From NCBI GenBank assembly GCA_963831105.1, contig CAWHOS010000004.1, forward strand, positions 1-64,000: a DNA stretch of 64,000 nt. Reading direction: 5' to 3'. This DNA comes from DATFQI01 sp963831105. Its GTDB lineage: Bacteria; Actinomycetota; Thermoleophilia; Solirubrobacterales; Solirubrobacteraceae. The position numbers and the translations under genes are program-made. Shown piece after piece: positions 27,266-36,416 of this stretch. Position 1 is the stretch's first letter. Each line of letters begins with the position of its first letter. The notes under the pieces are model-generated. The model had not been told where the DNA came from. It did not search any database and was given only the letters and a program-made list of their open reading frames with translations.

Positions 27266-28111
27266 GTGCTCGCCCACGAACTGTGCGCGGCGCTCGCGGG
27301 CTGGCTCGAGCGGCTGATGCCGGCGGATGCCCGCCGCGGCGCCCTGCTCGCCGCGCTCGAAGCCCGCTTCGGGAGCGACGCCCGCGCGGTCGACGCTGCG
27401 TTGTGCGCGGAGCTGCAGGCGGAGGCGCGGCGCTTCAGCCGCCACCTCGACGTCGAGTGGGTGCCGGAGGGCGGGCTCGTGCCGGACACCGAGTCGCGCG
27501 GCTGGCCGGACCCCGACCCGGCGGAGGCGACGAAGCTGCGGGCCGGGATCGCGGCCGAGCGCATCGGCGACGCCGGCGTGCTCCGCGTCTCGAACCTGTT
27601 CCCGCTCGAGCTCGCCGCCCCGTTCCTCGAGCAGGCGCTCGAGGTGCTGCGCGGCGCGCCGGTCGTGCTCGACCTGCGCGCCAACGGCGGCGGCGACCTG
27701 GACACCGCGATGGCCGTGCTCGGCTGGCTGCTCGGCCCCGAGCCCGTGCACGTCTCCGACGTCGTCTACAAGGACGACACCCGCCGGTGGCACTCCCTCC
27801 CCCGCGACGAGCCGCGCCGCCCCGCCGCCGCCCTGATCGGGCCGCGGACCTACTCGTCCGGCGAGGCGCTCGCGTACCACTTCCAGGCCCAGCGGCTGGG
27901 CCCCTTGGTCGGCGAGCGCACCCCCGGCGCGGCCGATCACGTCACGCCGATCGTGCTCCACACGCACGTGCGCGCGAACCTCCCGCGCGGGTACGTCGTC
28001 GACGCCGTCACCGGCGCCAACTGGGAGCAGACGGGCGTGGTCCCCGACGTGCCGTGCGCTGCGGCCGAGGCATTGGAGCGAGCGCTCGAGCATCTAGGCT
28101 CGGTGGCATGA
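27266..28111 (+). CDS. S41 family peptidase
   Basis: A 281-aa protein of the tail-specific/IRBP-like S41 family. RVSNLFPLELAAPFLEQALE and VVLDLRANGGGDLDTAMAVL are the conserved strand and loop, and GPRTYSSGEALAYHFQAQRL holds the expected active-site Ser (Ser-Ser-Gly). PDVPC near the end is the usual final motif. There is no clear signal peptide, so it may be cytoplasmic. The start GTG is 16 bp after the ParB-like gene and the stop overlaps the sigma factor start (ATGA), so these are probably co-transcribed. Confidence 0.8.
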   Translation: MLAHELCAALAGWLERLMPADARRGALLAALEARFGSDARAVDAALCAELQAEARRFSRHLDVEWVPEGGLVPDTESRGWPDPDPAEATKLRAGIAAERIGDAGVLRVSNLFPLELAAPFLEQALEVLRGAPVVLDLRANGGGDLDTAMAVLGWLLGPEPVHVSDVVYKDDTRRWHSLPRDEPRRPAAALIGPRTYSSGEALAYHFQAQRLGPLVGERTPGAADHVTPIVLHTHVRANLPRGYVVDAVTGANWEQTGVVPDVPCAAAEALERALEHLGSVA

Positions 28112-29157
28112 GCGCCGCCTCCCACCTCGACGAGCGCCAGCTGGTCGCCAGCGCCCGGCGCGGCGACGAAGGGGCGTACCGGCAGCTCGTCGAGCGCTAC
28201 CGCGGCGAGCTGCACGCGCACGCCTACCGGATGCTCGGCTCCGTCCACGACGCCGAGGACGCGATGCAGGACGCGATGCTGCGCGCCTGGCGCGGGCTCG
28301 CCCGCTTCGACGGCCGCAGCGCGCTGCGCTCGTGGCTGTACCGGATCGTCACCAACACGTGCCTCGACCTGATCGACAAGCGCCCGAAGAAGGTGCTGCC
28401 GATCGACCACGGGCCGCCGTCGGACGCCCACGACGGGCCGGGCATGCCGCTGACGGAGTCGATCTGGATCGAGCCCTACCCCGACGACCAGCTCGGCCTG
28501 ATGGACGGCCGCGCGGCGCCCGAGGCGCGCTACGAGCAGCGCGAGAGCGTCGAGCTGGCCTTCGTCGCCGCGCTCCAGCACCTGCCGGCCCGCCAGCGCG
28601 CGGTGCTGATCCTGCGCGAGGTGCTCGGCTACTCGGCCAACGAGGTCGCCGACACGCTCGAGACGAGCACGCCCGCGGTGAACTCCGCCCTGCAGCGCGC
28701 CCGCAAGACGATCGACGAGACGCTGCCCGAGCGCAGCCAGGCGGAGACGCTGCGCACGCTCGGCGACGACAAGGTCAAGGAGATCGTCGAGGGCTACATG
28801 GAGGCGTGGGAGCGCGGCGACGTCGAGGCCGTCACCGCGATGCTCGCCGAGGACGCCGCGATCACGATGCCGCCGATGGCGAGCTGGTTCCGCGGCGAGG
28901 GCGTGGAGATCTTCCTGCGCGAGTGGGCGTTCTCCGGGCGCGTGTACGACGCAGAGGGCCGCCGCAACGTGCGCGTGCTGCCCGCGCGCGCCAACGGCCA
29001 GCCCGCGATCGGTACCTACTCCTGGAGCGACGAGGCCGGCGCGCACCTCCCGACCGTGCTGCAGGTCCTGAGCTTCGACGGCGACCGCATCACGGAGATC
29101 ACCGGCTTCGTCGACCCGTCGGTGTTCGGCCGCTTCGGCCTGCCGGAGCGCCTGTGA
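28108..29157 (+). CDS. RNA polymerase sigma factor, ECF subfamily with SnoaL-like C-terminal domain
   Basis: A 349-aa ECF sigma. Region 2 is QLVASARRGDEGAYRQLVER to AYRMLGSVHDAEDAMQDAML. Region 4 is LQHLPARQRAVLILREVLGY then SANEVADTLETSTPAVNSAL. After about residue 225 a SnoaL/NTF2-like domain follows (VKEIVEGYMEAWERGDVEAV). This fusion marks the ECF56/SigJ-SigG-like groups, in which the C-terminal domain is thought to take the place of an anti-sigma. The ATG overlaps the S41 stop, and its stop overlaps the methyltransferase start. Confidence 0.92.
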   Translation: MSAASHLDERQLVASARRGDEGAYRQLVERYRGELHAHAYRMLGSVHDAEDAMQDAMLRAWRGLARFDGRSALRSWLYRIVTNTCLDLIDKRPKKVLPIDHGPPSDAHDGPGMPLTESIWIEPYPDDQLGLMDGRAAPEARYEQRESVELAFVAALQHLPARQRAVLILREVLGYSANEVADTLETSTPAVNSALQRARKTIDETLPERSQAETLRTLGDDKVKEIVEGYMEAWERGDVEAVTAMLAEDAAITMPPMASWFRGEGVEIFLREWAFSGRVYDAEGRRNVRVLPARANGQPAIGTYSWSDEAGAHLPTVLQVLSFDGDRITEITGFVDPSVFGRFGLPERL

Positions 29158-29754
29158 GCCGCGAGGAGACGGCCTGGTTCGAGCAGCTCTACGCGGCGGC
29201 GGAGACCGGCGACGCGCAGGTGCCGTGGTTCCGCGGCGGCCCGAACCCGTTCCTCGAGCAGTGGGTGCGCGAGCGGGCGCCGGAGGGCGCCGGCCGCCGC
29301 GCGCTCGTGATCGGCACGGCGCTCGGTGACGACGCCGAGATGCTGGCCGGGCTCGGGTACGCGGTCACCGCATTCGACATCGCCCCGACGGCGATCGAGC
29401 GCGCCCGGCGGCGCTTCCCCGACTCTGATGTCGACTACCGGGTCGCCGACCTCCTCGACCTGCCGTCCGAGTGGCGCGAGGCGTTCGACCTGGTGGCCGA
29501 GGCGATCACGGTGCAGTCGCTGCCGGTGGCGCTGCGCGAGCAGGCGATCGATGCGATCGCCTCGACCGTGGCGCCTGGCGGGACGCTGATCGTGGTGTCG
29601 GGGATTCACTCGGGTGAGGGGCCGCGGGACGGCCCGCCGTGGCCTCTGACGCGGCTCGGAGCTCGACCTCTTCGAGCGGTCGCTGCGGCCCGTTGACGTG
29701 GGCGTGGCCCGGATCGGCGCCGAGGCGCGCTGGCGGGGCGAGTACTCCCGCTGA
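29154..29754 (+). CDS. SAM-dependent methyltransferase (class I), frameshift near its C-terminus
   Basis: Start GTG overlaps the TGA of the sigma factor. Reading SREETAWFEQLYAAAETGDA, then RRALVIGTALGDDAEMLAGL (SAM-binding glycine motif), then VTAFDIAPTAIERARRRFPD and FDLVAEAITVQSLPVALREQ. A single extra C at about 29655 shifts the last 20 residues and ends the product early at 29696. Skipping it restores SELDLFERSLRPVDVGVARI to TGA at 29752. Most of the core is intact, so the product may still fold. The substrate is unknown, perhaps linked to the sigma factor. Confidence 0.78.
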
Positions 29755-29816
29755 CCGGGGGTGTTGCCCCGGCGGACGTCAACTGCTCTGGGTGGGGAAG
29801 TGGGCGGATTGACCGT

Positions 29817-29891
29817 TCCCGCACACTCGATGGCGCGCGAGAATCGAGTGTGCGGAAAGTACGGGTAGCCCGTACTTTCCGCACAGTCGAT
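29817..29891. terminator. Strong inverted repeat cluster between convergent genes
   Basis: TGCGGAAAGTACGGG (29851-29865), a 3-base TAG loop, and CCCGTACTTTCCGCA (29869-29883) form a perfect 15-bp stem; with one mismatch the arms reach 22 bp (TCGA-GTGTGCGG outward). A third related block CCGCACACTCGAT (29819-29831) forms an alternative partner of 29843-29855. It lies between the methyltransferase (plus) and glycosyltransferase (minus) 3' ends, so a bidirectional terminator is likely. Confidence 0.7.
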
Positions 29892-29937
29892 TGGCGGGTG
29901 CGGCGTACTGAACGGATACGCCGGCCTCCCCACCTCC

Positions 29938-31027
29938 CTACCCAGCCGTCGTTGACGTTCGCTCGAGCCATGCCACTGCCTCCGCGGCAGCCGGAAGCGC
30001 CAGGTACTCGTCACGAACCCGCAACCGCCGCGTCACGAAACGACGGCTCGTCGAGCACCCGCCGCACCGCCGCGCCGATGTCATCCGCAGTCGCGCTGAG
30101 CGGGTCCAGCACGACCCCCGCGCCCAGCTCGGCGACCCGCGCCGCCGTGTGCGGCTGGTCGGCACCGACTGGAAGCAGCACCGACGGCAGGCCGTGGGCC
30201 AGGGCGCCGAGCGCGATCCCCGAGCCGCCCTGCGAGACGACCGCGCGGCACCACGGCAGCAGCTCCTCCTGCGGGATCCAGCGCTGCACGCGGACGTGCG
30301 GCGGCTGGGGCCCGAGCTCGGCGGGGTCGACCTGGCGGCCGGTGGTCACCACGAGCGGCACGCCGAGCTCCCGCAGGCCCGCGAGCGCGCGCGGGAGCAG
30401 GTCGCCGGACTCGGCGTTGAAGACCGTGCCGAGCGTGAGGTAGACCGCCTCGCCGTCGGCGGCCGGCGGGTCTCCGCCGCGGAAGGCGAACGCGCCCGGC
30501 TCGGACCGCAGGCCCAGCGGGAACGGGGACAACAGAGCCTCTTCCGGCGCATCCCCGGTCAGGCCGTGCGAGGCGCGCAACGCCTCGACCGGCTGCGCCG
30601 CCACGTCCGGGCGGACGAAGTCGGCGCCCGCGATCACGAGCACGCAGGCGCTCGGGATGCCGGCGCGCTCGGCCGCCACCGCCGCGCCGAAGTCGGCCTC
30701 GTCGCGGACGATCCGCTCGGCGCCCCACGAGGACACCAGCGCGAGCAGCGCCGCGGCGCGCTGGCGGGCGAGCTCGCCCGCGTACCACTCCCGCAGGGCG
30801 CGCTCCTCGTCGGCGGGGTCGTAGGCCTTCAGCGGCATCCGCGCGGCCGGGTCGGGCGCCGTGCCGGGCGACTCGATCGCCTCGAAGCCGCGCTCGCGGA
30901 TCGCCTCGAGCATGTCCGCGCGGCCGGTGACCGCGACGTCGTGGCCGGCCGCCGCGGCGGCGCGCGCCAGCGGCATGAGCGGGTCGAAGTGGCCCTGCCC
31001 GCCGGCGAAGGCGAACAGGATCCGCAC
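29938..31027 (-). CDS. Glycosyltransferase (MGT/UGT-like), frameshift at its extreme C-terminus
   Basis: Starts at GTG 31027, RILFAFAGGQGHFDPLMPLA, a GT-B N-terminus of the macrolide-glycosyltransferase type. The C-terminal sugar-nucleotide motif is SQGGSGIALGALAHGLPSVL then LPVGADQPHTAARVAELGAG, the bacterial counterpart of the PSPG box. As read the product ends at a stop at 30011; removing one of the three C at 30018-30020 gives VRDEYLALPAAAEAVAWLER and an end at 29938. It probably glycosylates a hydrophobic acceptor. The start overlaps the MYG1-family stop by one base. Confidence 0.82.
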
Positions 31028-31911
31028 TACTGCCCCGCGGCGATCGCGGCGGTGACGAGCGCGACGATCCCCTCGCGCGAGCCGGCCGAGGCGTAGAAGC
31101 CCGCCGTATGGCAGAAGATCGCGTCTTCGACGCCGGTCGCGGCGGCGAGCTCCGCGCCGCTGCGGCCGCGCCACTCGGCGGGGAAGCTGAGCCGGTTCTC
31201 GAACGATCCGACCTCGCGCGGGACGGCCTGCGAGCCCCAGCCGTCGGTCTTCGGGTAGACGACGTAGAGCGCCTCGGGCGCGTTGGTGATCACGGCCTCG
31301 CGCCAGGGCATGTTGGAGTCCAGCTCGATCACGCGCGGGTCGTCGGCGCGGCGGATCGCGGCGGCGACGAGCTCGCGCGCGCGGTCGAAGGCGGCGGCGC
31401 CGGCGATCTCCCGCTCGAGCATCCCGCGCGCGAGCGCGACGGCCTGCGCGAAGCGCGCGTCCTCCTCGTCCGGCGAGAGCGCCTCGTCCCACGCCGGGTT
31501 GAGCGCGGCGATCACGCCGCTGACGCTCATCGGCCGGATGTCGCCGACCAGCGGCTCGACCAGCGTCTGCCCGACGTCGTTGGCGTCGACGCCGCAGACC
31601 AGGCGCTCGTCGATCGCCGCGGCGGCCTCGGCGCTGCCGGCCAGGGCCTCGCCGTGCTCGCGCCAGACGAGCCCGAAGCTCGCGTAGCGGATGCCGTTGG
31701 CTCGCTCGCCCGCCCCGCCCTTCTGGTGGTGGTCGAAGTCGCCCGTCTCCGGGTCGTGGTTCCCGCCGACGTCGACGCGGAGGTCGGCCGCCGCCTGCCG
31801 CTCTGGGTCGCGGGTGCGCACGATCTCCAGCTCGCCGTGGACGAGCTCGAGCACGGCGATCGCGAAGACGTCGTCGGCGTGGAAGTTGCCCGGGTGCGTG
31901 GCCACCTGCAT
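31027..31911 (-). CDS. MYG1 family protein (putative DHH-like phosphoesterase/exonuclease)
   Basis: A 294-aa protein starting MQVATHPGNFHADDVFAIAV. MYG1-family residues are HPGNFHADD (6-14) and TGDFDHHQKGGAGERANGIR, with a conserved VCGVDANDVG segment, then NPAWDE and a C-terminal FCHTAGFYASAGSREG. The eukaryotic member is an exonuclease acting on RNA; bacterial members are mostly uncharacterised. The ATG at 31911 is selected because homology begins there; the frame extends upstream without sense. The stop overlaps the glycosyltransferase start. Confidence 0.88.
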   Translation of the reverse strand: MQVATHPGNFHADDVFAIAVLELVHGELEIVRTRDPERQAAADLRVDVGGNHDPETGDFDHHQKGGAGERANGIRYASFGLVWREHGEALAGSAEAAAAIDERLVCGVDANDVGQTLVEPLVGDIRPMSVSGVIAALNPAWDEALSPDEEDARFAQAVALARGMLEREIAGAAAFDRARELVAAAIRRADDPRVIELDSNMPWREAVITNAPEALYVVYPKTDGWGSQAVPREVGSFENRLSFPAEWRGRSGAELAAATGVEDAIFCHTAGFYASAGSREGIVALVTAAIAAGQ

Positions 31912-31950
31912 GAGGCGTCCACCGTAGCCGAGCGCTACCTTGCGGCCACG

Positions 31951-33135
31951 ATGCTCCGCACCGCGCTCGCCGCCGCCCTCGCCGCCCTCGCGCTCGCCGC
32001 CCCCGCCGCGGCGGACTGGAGCGGCGACGGCGCCGCCGACGTGCTCGCCGTCCACCCCGACGGACGGCTGCTGCTCTATCGCGGCACGGGCGCCGGAGCG
32101 TTCGCCGGAGGCGGCGAGGGGATCGGGAGCGGCTGGGGCTCGTTCACGGCGCTGATGACCGGCGACTGGAGCGGCGACGGGAGCCCGGACATCCTCGCCC
32201 GCGCCCAGGACGGACGGCTGCTGATGTACCGCGGCAACGGCAGCGGCGGCTTCGCCACGGGCCAGGCCGAGCAGATCGGCTCGGGCTGGGGCCCGTTCAC
32301 CGCGCTGCTGCTGCCGCGCGACTGGGACGGCGACGGCAAGCGCGACATCCTCGCCCGCGACGGCGACGGGCGGCTGCTGATGTACCGCGGTAACGGCGCC
32401 GGCGGCTTCATCACCGGCCGGGCGGAGCAGATCGGCACGGGCTGGGGACCGTTCACCGCCCTGCTCGCTCCCGGCGACTGGAGCGGCGACGGGAACCCCG
32501 ACATCCTCGCCCGCCAGAGCGACGGCGCGCTGATCATGTACCGCGGCGACGGCCAGGGCGGCTTCGGCGGGCGCGCGCAGATCGGCTCGGGCTGGCAGAG
32601 CTTCACCGCGCTGCTGGCCGGCGGCGACTTCAGCGGCGACGGCAAGCCCGACATCCTCGCCCGCGCCGAGGACGGCCGGCTGCTGATGTACCGCGGCGAC
32701 GGCGACGGCGGCTTCGTGACGGGCTCGGCGGAGCAGGTCGGCTCGGGCTGGCAGTCGCTCGGCGGGCTGATGCTGAGCTGGGACCCGCCCACCCCGCCCG
32801 CCCCGCCGCCGCCTCCGCCCCCGCCCGCGCCGCGTGACGGCAGCGTCCGCCTGCAGGCGGGCATCCGCTGCACGCCGCCCGGCGGCAGGCTCAAGGTCAA
32901 CCTCAAGGTGAGGAAGCGGTCGGGCAAGCGGGCGCCGCGCGTGCGCCGCGTCGTCTTCTACATCCGCGGCGGAGCGCGCAAGGTCGACCGCAAGCGGCCG
33001 TACGTGGCACGGCTGCGCGTCAGGCGCCCGGCCGGGTCGCGCGGCCGCGTCTACGCCCGCGTCGTCTTCACGCGCCCCGGCTCGAAGAAGCTGCGCCGCA
33101 AGACCGTGTCGCGCCGCTTCGTCATGTGCGGCTAA
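31951..33135 (+). CDS. Secreted FG-GAP / VCBS-like repeat protein with basic C-terminal domain
   Basis: A 394-aa protein. MLRTALAAALAALALAAPAA is a Sec signal. From about 23 to 275 five beta-propeller-like blades of roughly 47-50 residues follow, each with WSGDG-(N/S/K)PDILAR, DGRLLMYRGxGxGGF and an IGSGWxxFTALL closing phrase. A poly-proline hinge (near 275-290) then leads to a basic domain with CTPPGGRLKVNLKVRKRSGK and a final Cys (FVMCG). Such WSGDG...DILA propellers often bind carbohydrates or calcium, but none of this was tested here. Its divergent neighbour is MYG1. Confidence 0.88.
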   Translation: MLRTALAAALAALALAAPAAADWSGDGAADVLAVHPDGRLLLYRGTGAGAFAGGGEGIGSGWGSFTALMTGDWSGDGSPDILARAQDGRLLMYRGNGSGGFATGQAEQIGSGWGPFTALLLPRDWDGDGKRDILARDGDGRLLMYRGNGAGGFITGRAEQIGTGWGPFTALLAPGDWSGDGNPDILARQSDGALIMYRGDGQGGFGGRAQIGSGWQSFTALLAGGDFSGDGKPDILARAEDGRLLMYRGDGDGGFVTGSAEQVGSGWQSLGGLMLSWDPPTPPAPPPPPPPPAPRDGSVRLQAGIRCTPPGGRLKVNLKVRKRSGKRAPRVRRVVFYIRGGARKVDRKRPYVARLRVRRPAGSRGRVYARVVFTRPGSKKLRRKTVSRRFVMCG

Positions 33136-33166
33136 GCCGCGGCGCCTCGCGGCCGATCACCAGGGC

Positions 33167-34384
33167 ATGACGGTCGCCGGATCGCTGGACAGCGCGCGGG
33201 CCGGCGTGCCCGTCGCGGTCGCCCGCCAGCCGATCCTCGATCGCGCCGAGGCGGTCCGCGGCTACGAGCTGCTCTACCGCCCCGCCGGAGCTGCGGAGCT
33301 CGGGCCGGACGGCGCCACCTCCAACGTGATCGTGCGCGCGCTGGCCGACATCGGGCTCGACGCCCTGGTCGGCGACCGCAAGGCGTGGGTCAACGTGACG
33401 CGCGAGTTCCTGCTCGAGGTCCGCCCGCTCCCGCTGCCGCCCGGCCGCACCGTGATCGAGCTGCTCGAGGGCCAGGCGGTCGACGACGAGCTGCTCGAGG
33501 TGCTCGACGAGCTGCGCGAGTCGGGCTTCCGCATCGCGCTGGACGACTTCCGCTTCGATCCCGGCTGGGAGGAGCTCGTCGGCCACGCCGACGCGATCAA
33601 GCTCGACATCCGCGAGCTGCCGGGCGCCGCGCTCGAGGAGGCCGTCGAGCGCCTGCGCCGCCCCGGCTTGTACCTGCTCGCGGAGAAGGTCGAGACGCGG
33701 GCGGAGTACGAGCACTGCCGCGCGCTCGGCTTCGACGCCTTCCAGGGCTTCTTCTTCGCCCAGCCCGTGCTCGTCGAGGGCGGGACGGTCCCCACGCACC
33801 GCCTCACGAGCCTCGCCGAGCTCGCGCAGGCCGGCGACGCCGACTTCGAGCAGCTCGAGCGGCTCATCACCCAGGACGCCGGGCTCGCCTACAAGCTCGT
33901 GCGGCTCGCGAACTCCGCCTACGTCGGCAGCCGCAAGGCCGTCGCCTCCGTGCGCGAGGCGCTCACGCTGATGGGCACGATCAACGTGCGCCACTGGTCG
34001 GTGATGCTGGCGCTCGCCGGCTTCACCGACCGCCCGCAGCACCTGCTCGCCACCGGCCTGCTGCGCGCCCGCCAGTGCGAGCTGCTCGCGCGCCGGCCGG
34101 TGGATCCGGCGGTGGCGTTCACGGTCGGGCTGTTCTCGATCCTGCCGGCGCTCGTCGGGACGACGATGGAGTCGCTCGTCGAGGAGCTGCCGTTCGACGA
34201 GCGGCTGTCGGGCGCCCTGCTCGCGCAGGACGGCGAGGAGGGCGCGCTGCTGGCCGGCGTGCTCGCGTTCGAGCGCGGCGACTTCGAGGCCTGCGAGTCC
34301 TTCGGCATCGACCTGCTCGAGGTCGCCGAGGTCTACCGCGCCGCGCTCGCCTGGGTCGAGCAGGCCGCGCCGCACCTCGCCTAG
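33167..34384 (+). CDS. HDOD domain protein with degenerate EAL-like N-terminus
   Basis: A 405-aa protein like YuxH-type proteins. The first 200 residues follow the EAL fold: VAVARQPILDRAEAVRGYEL (the EAL triad is ELL here), VIELLEGQAVDDELLEVLDE and LDDFRFDPGWEELVGHADAI. The second half is an HDOD domain: LERLITQDAGLAYKLVRLAN then SAYVGSRKAVASVREALTLM. EAL catalytic residues are only partly kept, so c-di-GMP hydrolysis is doubtful; HDOD domains act in signalling. The stop overlaps the convergent ligA stop. Confidence 0.85.
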   Translation: MTVAGSLDSARAGVPVAVARQPILDRAEAVRGYELLYRPAGAAELGPDGATSNVIVRALADIGLDALVGDRKAWVNVTREFLLEVRPLPLPPGRTVIELLEGQAVDDELLEVLDELRESGFRIALDDFRFDPGWEELVGHADAIKLDIRELPGAALEEAVERLRRPGLYLLAEKVETRAEYEHCRALGFDAFQGFFFAQPVLVEGGTVPTHRLTSLAELAQAGDADFEQLERLITQDAGLAYKLVRLANSAYVGSRKAVASVREALTLMGTINVRHWSVMLALAGFTDRPQHLLATGLLRARQCELLARRPVDPAVAFTVGLFSILPALVGTTMESLVEELPFDERLSGALLAQDGEEGALLAGVLAFERGDFEACESFGIDLLEVAEVYRAALAWVEQAAPHLA

Positions 34385-36375
34385 GCCACTCCCGCCTCGA
34401 TCAGCAGCTTCCAGATCTCGCCCTGGTCGACGACCTCGACCTCGAGCTTCTCCGCCTTGGTCAGCTTGCTCGCGCCGACGTCGGCGCCGGTGATCAGCAT
34501 GTCGGTGTTGGCCGAGACGGAGGTGGCCGTCGTCGCGCCGGCGCGCTCGGCGAGGCGCTGGAACACCGGGCGCGGGACCTTCTCGCCGCTGCGCGGGTCC
34601 GAGATCGAGCCCGTGATCACCACCGTCTTGCCCTCCAGCGGCGCGCCCTGGACGACCTTCGGCGGCAGGTCCTCCTCGAGCACGTCCAGGTTCACGCCGC
34701 GCTCGCGCAGCGTCTCGATCTCCTTGCGCGTGCCCTCGCGGTTGAGGTGCTGGTGCAGGCTGGCGGCGACCTTCGGGCCGACGTCCTCGACCTGCTGGAG
34801 CTCCTCCTCGGAGGCGTCGGCGACGGCCTCCAGGCTCGCGTAGCCGGCGCGGCAGAGCTTGCTCGCCGTGCCCTCGGAGGCCATCGGGATCGCGAAGCCG
34901 ATCAGCGCCTTGCGCAGTCCGACGTCCTTGCTGCGCTCGATCGAGGCGATCATGTTCTCCGCCGAGACCTCGCCGATCCGGTCGAACTCGAGCAGGGTCT
35001 CCTTGTCGAGCGCGTAGAAGTCCGACGCGCGGTCGAGCTTGCCCGCCTCGTTGAGCCGCTCGATCCACTTCTGGCCGATCGCGTCGATGTCCGCGGCGGC
35101 GCGCGACGCCCAATGGATCAGGCGGCGCACGGTCTGGGCCGGGCAGGCGACGTTGGTGCAGTACAGCTCGCGCGAGTTGCCCTGCTCCGTGAGGTCGAAG
35201 CCGCAGCTCGGGCACTGCGCGGGAGGCTCGATCTCGCGCTCCTGCCCCGTGCGCTTGGAGGCGTCCAGCACGCCGGCCACGAACGGGATCACGTCCCCGG
35301 CGCGGCGGACGAGCACGGTGTCGCCGATCCGCACGTCGCGCGCGCGGATCACCTCCTGGTTGGCGAGCGTGGCGCGGGTGACGGTCGTGCCGCCGACGAA
35401 CACGGGCTCGAGCACGGCGACCGGCGCGACCTTGCCGATCTTGCCGACGTCCCAGATGACGTCGGCGAGGATCGTCGTCTTCTCCTCGGCGGCGAACTTG
35501 AACGCGAGCGCCCCGCGCGGCGAGCTCGAGCGCGTGCCGGCGGCCGCGTAGGCCGTGCGGTCGGCGAGCCGCAGCACCGCGCCGTCGAGGTCGTAGTCGA
35601 GCTCGTTGCGGGTCGCCTCGATCTCCGAGATCGTCTCCTGCGCCTGCTCGGCCGTGTCGGTGTGGCGCATGTCGGCCGCGTCGAAGCCGAGCGCCTTCAG
35701 GCCCGCCTCGAGGTCGTCGTGCACCTCCCCCGCCGTCTCGAGGTCGAAGGCGAAGAACCGCAGGCGCCGCTCCTCGACCGTCTTCGGGTCCTTGGCGCGG
35801 ACCGTGCCCGCCGCGGCGTTGCGCGGGTTGATCAGCGGCTTGTCGGGGTGCGCCTCGTTGTAGGCGGCGAAGGTGCTGCGCAGCATCACGAGCTCGCCGC
35901 GGACCTCGGTCTTCGCCGTCGAGCCGACCTTCGTCGGCACGCCGTCGGCGATCGCGCGCACGAGCGTGGTGACGTCCTCCCCCGTGGTGCCGTCCCCGCG
36001 CGTGACCGCGCGGGCGAGCCGGCCGTCCTCGTAGACGAGCGCGAGCGAGAGCCCGTCGAGCTTCGGCATCACCACGACCTGCTGGCCCGGGAAGCGCTCG
36101 TAGAACGCCTCGACCTGCTCCGCCTTGGTCGCCTTCTCGAGCGAGAGCATCGGGCGGCTGTGGCGCACGGGCGCGTGCAGCACGCTCGGAGCCCCGACCT
36201 CCTCGAGCGGGTTCGGGTCCGGCGTCAGCTCGGGATGCTCGCCGACGAGCGCGCGCAGCTCGTCCTCGATCGCGTCGTACTCCGCGTCGGCCACCAGCGG
36301 CTCGCCCTGGTAGTAGGCGCCCCGCAGCTCGGTCATCCGCGCCGCCAGCTCGTCGATGCGCTCCTTCGTGCTCAC
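34381..36375 (-). CDS. ligA: NAD-dependent DNA ligase LigA
   Basis: A 664-aa ligase of normal length. Ia: ELRGAYYQGEPLVADAEYDA. Adenylation: VVMPKLDGLSLALVYEDGRL with catalytic Lys105. OB fold, then a Cys4 zinc finger (CPSCGFDL, then CTNVACPAQTVRRLIHWASR, near 400-430), helix-hairpin-helix region RAGYASLEAVADASEEELQQ, and a C-terminal BRCT domain with GAPLEGKTVVITGSISDPRS. It seals nicks using NAD in replication and repair and is expected to be essential. The start ATG at 36375 precedes the DUF5996 gene divergently. Confidence 0.97.
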   Translation of the reverse strand: MSTKERIDELAARMTELRGAYYQGEPLVADAEYDAIEDELRALVGEHPELTPDPNPLEEVGAPSVLHAPVRHSRPMLSLEKATKAEQVEAFYERFPGQQVVVMPKLDGLSLALVYEDGRLARAVTRGDGTTGEDVTTLVRAIADGVPTKVGSTAKTEVRGELVMLRSTFAAYNEAHPDKPLINPRNAAAGTVRAKDPKTVEERRLRFFAFDLETAGEVHDDLEAGLKALGFDAADMRHTDTAEQAQETISEIEATRNELDYDLDGAVLRLADRTAYAAAGTRSSSPRGALAFKFAAEEKTTILADVIWDVGKIGKVAPVAVLEPVFVGGTTVTRATLANQEVIRARDVRIGDTVLVRRAGDVIPFVAGVLDASKRTGQEREIEPPAQCPSCGFDLTEQGNSRELYCTNVACPAQTVRRLIHWASRAAADIDAIGQKWIERLNEAGKLDRASDFYALDKETLLEFDRIGEVSAENMIASIERSKDVGLRKALIGFAIPMASEGTASKLCRAGYASLEAVADASEEELQQVEDVGPKVAASLHQHLNREGTRKEIETLRERGVNLDVLEEDLPPKVVQGAPLEGKTVVITGSISDPRSGEKVPRPVFQRLAERAGATTATSVSANTDMLITGADVGASKLTKAEKLEVEVVDQGEIWKLLIEAGVA

Positions 36376-36416
36376 CCGCCGCAGGCTAATGATGCGGCCA
36401 GCGGTACCGTCAGCCG

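Noticed and set aside
32000..32770. CRISPR-like or satellite repeat in the FG-GAP gene.
   Set aside because: The repeats encode protein blades of about 150 bp in frame with the gene; no spacer structure exists.
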